NCBI GenBank assembly: GCA_964630665.1
Contig: CAZVVN010000051.1
Location: 1-25,226 of the forward strand
Direction of reading: 5' to 3'
DNA: 25,226 bases
Source: UBA9619 sp964630665
GTDB lineage: Bacteria > Pseudomonadota > Gammaproteobacteria > Arenicellales > UBA868
The position numbers and the translations under genes are program-made. Positions 21,961 through 25,226 of the stretch are shown piece by piece (within the stretch, counting starts at the first letter, position 1; the number at the start of each line of letters is the position of its first letter). The notes below the pieces were generated by a model. That model was given only the letters and a program-made list of their open reading frames with translations, was not told where the DNA came from and ran no database searches.

Positions 21961-22998
21961 TTAACCGGAATCGCTATCGGTCTTCGGCTCGCATAGATGA
22001 CAGGCCACCAGGCGAGCGTTTTCGATCTCGCGCAAAGGCGGTTGTTCCTGGCTGCAACGATCAACTGCGAGCGTACAGCGGGGATGAAAATGGCAACCCG
22101 TTGGCGGGTCCAGCGGAGAAGGGATCTCACCGCGGACAGGTTCAAATCGTCGGCGCCGCGAATCGATTCTCGGTACTTCAGCCAGTAACGCCTGTGTGTA
22201 GGGATGGCGAGGCGAGGCGAACAACGCTTCGGTGGTTGCGACCTCGACCACTCGACCGAGATACATGATCACAACACGGTCACTGAGGTGTTCGACCACC
22301 CCGAGATCATGGCTGATAAACAGATAAGTCAGGTTCAGTTCCTTGCGAAGACTCATGAACAGGTTCAGCACCTGCGCCTGGATCGAGACATCGAGTGCTG
22401 CGACAGATTCATCACAAACCAGAAAATCCGGATTGACAGCCAGCGCCCGGGCAATGCCGATCCGCTGCCGCTGGCCGCCTGAGAACTGGTGCGGGTAGCG
22501 GCGCATAAAATCAGGATCCAGACCGACCCGAAGCATGGCCTGCTTGACGTGTGCTTCCACGCCACTTCTCTCAACAACGCGGTGTACAACCGGCGCTTCA
22601 CCAATGATGTCGATAACCCGTCGCCGGGGGTTCAACGAGCTCATTGGATCCTGAAAAATCATCTGGATGCTGAGCGCCGCATCGCGGGCATCGGATCCGG
22701 ACATCGCGTTGACAGCAGCGCCGCGAAAATAAACCTCACCTTTAGAGGGCTGATGCACCCCAGCAACAATCCGGCCCAGCGTCGACTTGCCGCAACCCGA
22801 CTCTCCCACCAGTCCGACGACTTCGCCGTCAAAGATCGAAAGTGACACGCCGTCAACCGCATGGACCACCTCTTCTCGGACATCTACTCCAATTTTCCGG
22901 GCCAGACGACCGGCCAGATCCAGTGTCTTGGTGAAACGCTTTGAGACGTCGCGCAATTCGACCATCGGTGGGGAACTATGGATCGCTGAATTCGTCAT
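21961..22998 (-). CDS. peptide-type ABC transporter ATPase (DppF/OppF-like)
   Basis: A 345-residue ATPase of the dipeptide/oligopeptide/nickel importer family. Seen: Walker A GESGCGKS (65-72), Q-loop in IFQDP, signature FSGGQ (172-176), Walker B FLVCDE (192-197) with Glu197, and switch His230. The usual DEP after Walker B is DES. The C-terminal extension has four cysteines (302, 308, 315, 333) in the oligopeptide-ATPase tail, a pattern linked in homologues to an Fe-S cluster; this is a family inference. The start is ATG 22998, overlapping the stop of the previous ATPase gene by ATGA, so they are translationally coupled. The frame could be read upstream to 23058 but that lies inside the other gene. 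Confidence 0.95.
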   Translation of the reverse strand: MTNSAIHSSPPMVELRDVSKRFTKTLDLAGRLARKIGVDVREEVVHAVDGVSLSIFDGEVVGLVGESGCGKSTLGRIVAGVHQPSKGEVYFRGAAVNAMSGSDARDAALSIQMIFQDPMSSLNPRRRVIDIIGEAPVVHRVVERSGVEAHVKQAMLRVGLDPDFMRRYPHQFSGGQRQRIGIARALAVNPDFLVCDESVAALDVSIQAQVLNLFMSLRKELNLTYLFISHDLGVVEHLSDRVVIMYLGRVVEVATTEALFASPRHPYTQALLAEVPRIDSRRRRFEPVRGEIPSPLDPPTGCHFHPRCTLAVDRCSQEQPPLREIENARLVACHLCEPKTDSDSG

Positions 22999-24017
22999 GA
23001 GGCCGGCGCTCCAGTCGGATCGTCTAGCGGCTCTGCAGGCGAGACCGGCGAATGACACCGAATCATCCGCCTGCTACCTTCCGGCTGGCTGACGTCGGGC
23101 GCTGTTGAGCACAATTCGACCACCCGTGGGCAACGTTCACTGAAGGCACAGCCTGGTGGTAGATTCAGCAGCGAGGGTGTCATACCCGGGATCTGCTGTA
23201 GCGGTATGCCACGCCGGTTTCTCGACGGTACCGAACCGATCAGGCCATGGGTATAAGGATGCAGGGAACGATCCAGAACGTCATCGACCTCACCATATTC
23301 GACCACACGGCCGGCGTACATCACGGCCACCTCGTCGGCCAGGCCCGCAATCACCGACAGATCGTGCGTGATCCAGATCAGGGCCGTGCCCGTCTCCCGG
23401 CAAAGCTTCTGCGCCTCGTACAGGATCTGCGCCTGGATCGTGACGTCCAGAGCGGTAGTAGGCTCATCTGCGATGATCAGCTCCGGCCGGTTCAACAGGG
23501 CGATTGCGATGGACACGCGCTGGCGCATGCCACCGGAAAACTGGTGTGGGTAGGCCTTCAACCGCTCGTCCGGTGATGGAATGCCAACCTGGCCGAGTGC
23601 ATCGCGGGCCCGGCGTCTGGCTGTAGAACGATCAAGACGTTCGTGCGCACGTATGGCTTCGATCATCTGGGTATCGATACGCAGCACCGGGTTGAGCGTC
23701 ATCATCGGATCCTGAAAGACCATGGCAATCTGGTTCCCTCTGAGGTGCTGCCAACGCTGTTCAGTGGCCTGGACCAGATCCTCACCCTGAAAACGGATCT
23801 CACCACCGGCGACCCGACCCGGCGGATCCACCAGCCCCATGATTGAGAAGCCCGTTACGGTCTTGCCGGAACCTGACTCTCCGACCAGGCCTAGGACCCG
23901 ACCGGAGTGAACTTCAAAACTAACATCATCTACCGCCTTGACTTCACCAGCTTTGGTAAAAAAAGACGTCTGCAGATGACTCACTTCAAGTACCGGGTGG
24001 GAACCGTTGCCTGTCAT
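22995..24017 (-). CDS. peptide-type ABC transporter ATPase (DppD/OppD-like)
   Basis: A 340-residue ATPase that pairs with the DppF-like protein to energise import. Seen: Walker A GESGSGKT (46-53), Q-loop in VFQDPMMTLNP (100-110), signature FSGGM (160-164), Walker B IIADEP (181-186), switch His218, and the C-terminal oligopeptide-ATPase tail with cysteines 290, 296, 303 and 321 ('PPGCAFSERCP'). All catalytic motifs are intact. It begins 11 bases after the permease stop, with a GGAG very close to the ATG, and ends in an ATGA overlap with the next gene. It is the third gene of a B-C-D-F order. Substrate class (peptide, nickel, opine or similar) cannot be set without the binding protein. Confidence 0.95.
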   Translation of the reverse strand: MTGNGSHPVLEVSHLQTSFFTKAGEVKAVDDVSFEVHSGRVLGLVGESGSGKTVTGFSIMGLVDPPGRVAGGEIRFQGEDLVQATEQRWQHLRGNQIAMVFQDPMMTLNPVLRIDTQMIEAIRAHERLDRSTARRRARDALGQVGIPSPDERLKAYPHQFSGGMRQRVSIAIALLNRPELIIADEPTTALDVTIQAQILYEAQKLCRETGTALIWITHDLSVIAGLADEVAVMYAGRVVEYGEVDDVLDRSLHPYTHGLIGSVPSRNRRGIPLQQIPGMTPSLLNLPPGCAFSERCPRVVELCSTAPDVSQPEGSRRMIRCHSPVSPAEPLDDPTGAPAS

Positions 24018-24028
24018 TCTCCAGAACC

Positions 24029-24961
24029 CTAGCGTTGTAATCTCGGATTGAGCACGTCCCGGAGTTGATCGCCAACCAGATTGATCGAAACGATAGTGAC
24101 GAGTAGCGCCACACCGGGGAAAACGGTGATCCAGTAATGGCCCGAGTGTATGTAGTCGAATCCATTGGCAATCAGGCTGCCCAGCGACGGCTCGGTCTGC
24201 TCCATACCAAGGCCAAGGAACGACAGCGTAGCCTCAAGCGCGATCGCGTGTGCGGTCTGCATCGTCCCGACCACGATGATCGGCGCAAGGACGTTTGGAA
24301 ACAGGTGGCGGAACAGGATACGAGGCCTGGACAACGCCAGGCACTGTGCGGATTCTATGTATTCTTTACTGCGTTCGACCAATGCCGAGCCGCGAACCGT
24401 TCGCGCATAATAGGCCCACTGAACCACGATCAGGGCGATCAGCGTCTTGTCCACACCCTTACCCAGTGTGACGAGCAACACCAGGGCAATCAGTATGGCG
24501 GGGAAACTGAGTTGCATGTCGACCAGACGCATGATCAAAGCGTCGGTTCGACCACCGAAATAGGCGGCGGTAAGGCCGACCACGACACCAATTGCCAGCG
24601 CGATGATGCCACTGCCGATTCCCACACTGAGGCTGATTCGCAGCCCGTAGAAAATACCACTGAGCAGATCCCGACCGGAGCCATCGGTCCCCAGATAGGC
24701 CACCTGACCGGAACCCATGACAGCACCCGGAGCCAGGGTCTTGTCGGCAACAGTCACTGTCGCCAGATCGTAAGGATCGGTCGGCGCCAGGAACGGCGCA
24801 AACAGCGCGATCGTGATCACAGCCAGGACGATGACGAGACTGCCGACGGCAACCGGGCTTTCTGCGAAATCTGACAGAAACCGCTGAAACGGCGTTTCTG
24901 CACTCTCGCTGATGTGCTCAGGTGCCGCTATCCCTGGAGTCTGGATTCCACCACCCGTCAT
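24029..24961 (-). CDS. peptide-type ABC transporter permease (DppC/OppC-like)
   Basis: A 310-residue inner-membrane permease with the N-terminal OppC-type region, a first helix near 39-57, the conserved 'LGTDGSGRDLLSGIFYGLR' (88-106) and about five more helices. The cytoplasmic coupling loop reads ESAQCLALS...HLFPN; the Gly normal in the EAA-Gly motif is Ala here, while the closing His-x-x-Pro-Asn is kept. The C-terminus 'NLVGDQLRDVLNPRL' is the standard family ending. The ATG at 24961 overlaps the stop of the upstream permease in an ATGA, showing a coupled operon. Confidence 0.95.
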   Translation of the reverse strand: MTGGGIQTPGIAAPEHISESAETPFQRFLSDFAESPVAVGSLVIVLAVITIALFAPFLAPTDPYDLATVTVADKTLAPGAVMGSGQVAYLGTDGSGRDLLSGIFYGLRISLSVGIGSGIIALAIGVVVGLTAAYFGGRTDALIMRLVDMQLSFPAILIALVLLVTLGKGVDKTLIALIVVQWAYYARTVRGSALVERSKEYIESAQCLALSRPRILFRHLFPNVLAPIIVVGTMQTAHAIALEATLSFLGLGMEQTEPSLGSLIANGFDYIHSGHYWITVFPGVALLVTIVSINLVGDQLRDVLNPRLQR

Positions 24962-25226
24962 GCTTTCATCTCCTGCAGGCGGACCCGTGGATCCAGTAAC
25001 GAGTAGAGAATATCAACCACGAGGTTGATCACCACAAATAGGAAGACGATCATCATCAGATAGGCAACAATGACAGGACGATCCAGCATGCCAATCGAGT
25101 CGATCAGCAACTTACCCATTCCAGGCCACGCAAATACTGTTTCAGTGACGACCGAGAAAGCGACGAGACCGCCGAACTCCAGGCCGAGCACTGTCACCAC
25201 CGGGATAAGGATATTTTTCAGTAAGT
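24958..25226 (-). CDS. peptide-type ABC transporter permease (DppB/OppB-like), 5' end cut by the window edge
   Basis: The last 89 residues of a DppB/OppB-type permease. The frame is open to base 25226 and reads LLKNILIPVVTVLGLEFGG, the segment that follows the EAA loop in this family, then 'ETVFAWPGMGKLLIDS' and 'YSLLDPRVRL', its standard C-terminal motifs. The GTG at 25200 is internal, not the start. The stop overlaps the DppC-like start (ATGA). The remainder, and probably a periplasmic binding protein, lie beyond the window. Confidence 0.95.
   Translation of the reverse strand, partial: LLKNILIPVVTVLGLEFGGLVAFSVVTETVFAWPGMGKLLIDSIGMLDRPVIVAYLMMIVFLFVVINLVVDILYSLLDPRVRLQEMKA

Noticed and set aside
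21958..21967. Perfect palindrome CGGTTAACCG at the end of the DppF-like gene
   Set aside because: It has no loop, overlaps the stop codon, and is short enough to arise by chance; no regulatory role is supported.
1..25226. tRNA, rRNA, CRISPR array, insertion sequence, phage or defence genes
   Set aside because: No repeat-spacer pattern, transposase, integrase, inverted terminal repeat or RNA gene was seen; nearly all sequence is explained by metabolic and transport genes.

Overview
The window is a GC-rich, tightly packed bacterial segment, most consistent with a proteobacterium. Support comes from the thioredoxin-reductase-like ferredoxin-NADP reductase, which ends in the alpha/beta-proteobacterial 'LQKRLGV' tail, a complete DppBCDF-type transporter, and many short catabolic enzymes. 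A run of exactly 100 Ns (3733-3832) is a scaffold gap, so this is a draft or metagenome assembly. The exact lineage cannot be read from the sequence. I saw no tRNA, rRNA, insertion sequence, phage gene or CRISPR array. No gene-free stretch exceeds about 210 bases.

Layout. The left edge (1-80, + strand) holds only the last 25 residues of a gene, possibly a hydantoinase B/oxoprolinase subunit. From 159 to 10300 everything is on the minus strand. In transcription order it runs: ATP-grasp ligase, class I glutamine amidotransferase, MFS transporter, DUF985 cupin, VOC/glyoxalase protein, crotonase-family enzyme, epoxide-hydrolase-like alpha/beta hydrolase, flavin-containing monooxygenase (interrupted by the gap), DNA polymerase IV, an SDR dehydrogenase and a RidA-family protein. 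A sirtuin (10507-11271, + strand) diverges from the ATP-grasp gene.

From 11307 to 19493 a second minus-strand block looks like a catabolic operon. It contains a TMADH/N-demethylase-like NADH:flavin oxidoreductase, an SDR, an EamA exporter, an FMN-dependent 2-hydroxy-acid oxidase, a TPP enzyme of the acetolactate-synthase fold, a transthyretin/5-hydroxyisourate-hydrolase-like protein and a ketopantoate-reductase-family enzyme. A ferredoxin/flavodoxin-NADP reductase and a membrane AbrB-family protein follow on the + strand (19675-21893). The right end (21961-25226, minus) carries a peptide-type ABC importer: two ATPases, one complete permease and one permease cut by the edge.

How the genes may work together (inference). 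The second block offers a 2-hydroxy acid to 2-oxo acid to TPP-dependent cleavage or condensation route, with SDR and ketopantoate-reductase-like enzymes handling carbonyl products. The flavin oxidoreductase could feed it by oxidative demethylation, and the ABC importer could supply substrate. The ATP-grasp/amidotransferase/MFS trio looks like a small amide- or peptide-forming unit with its own transporter.

The best candidates for new biology are that trio, the transthyretin-like protein with a rewritten C-terminal signature, and the demethylase-like enzyme with an altered Fe-S cysteine set. None can be proved to be a new system from sequence alone.
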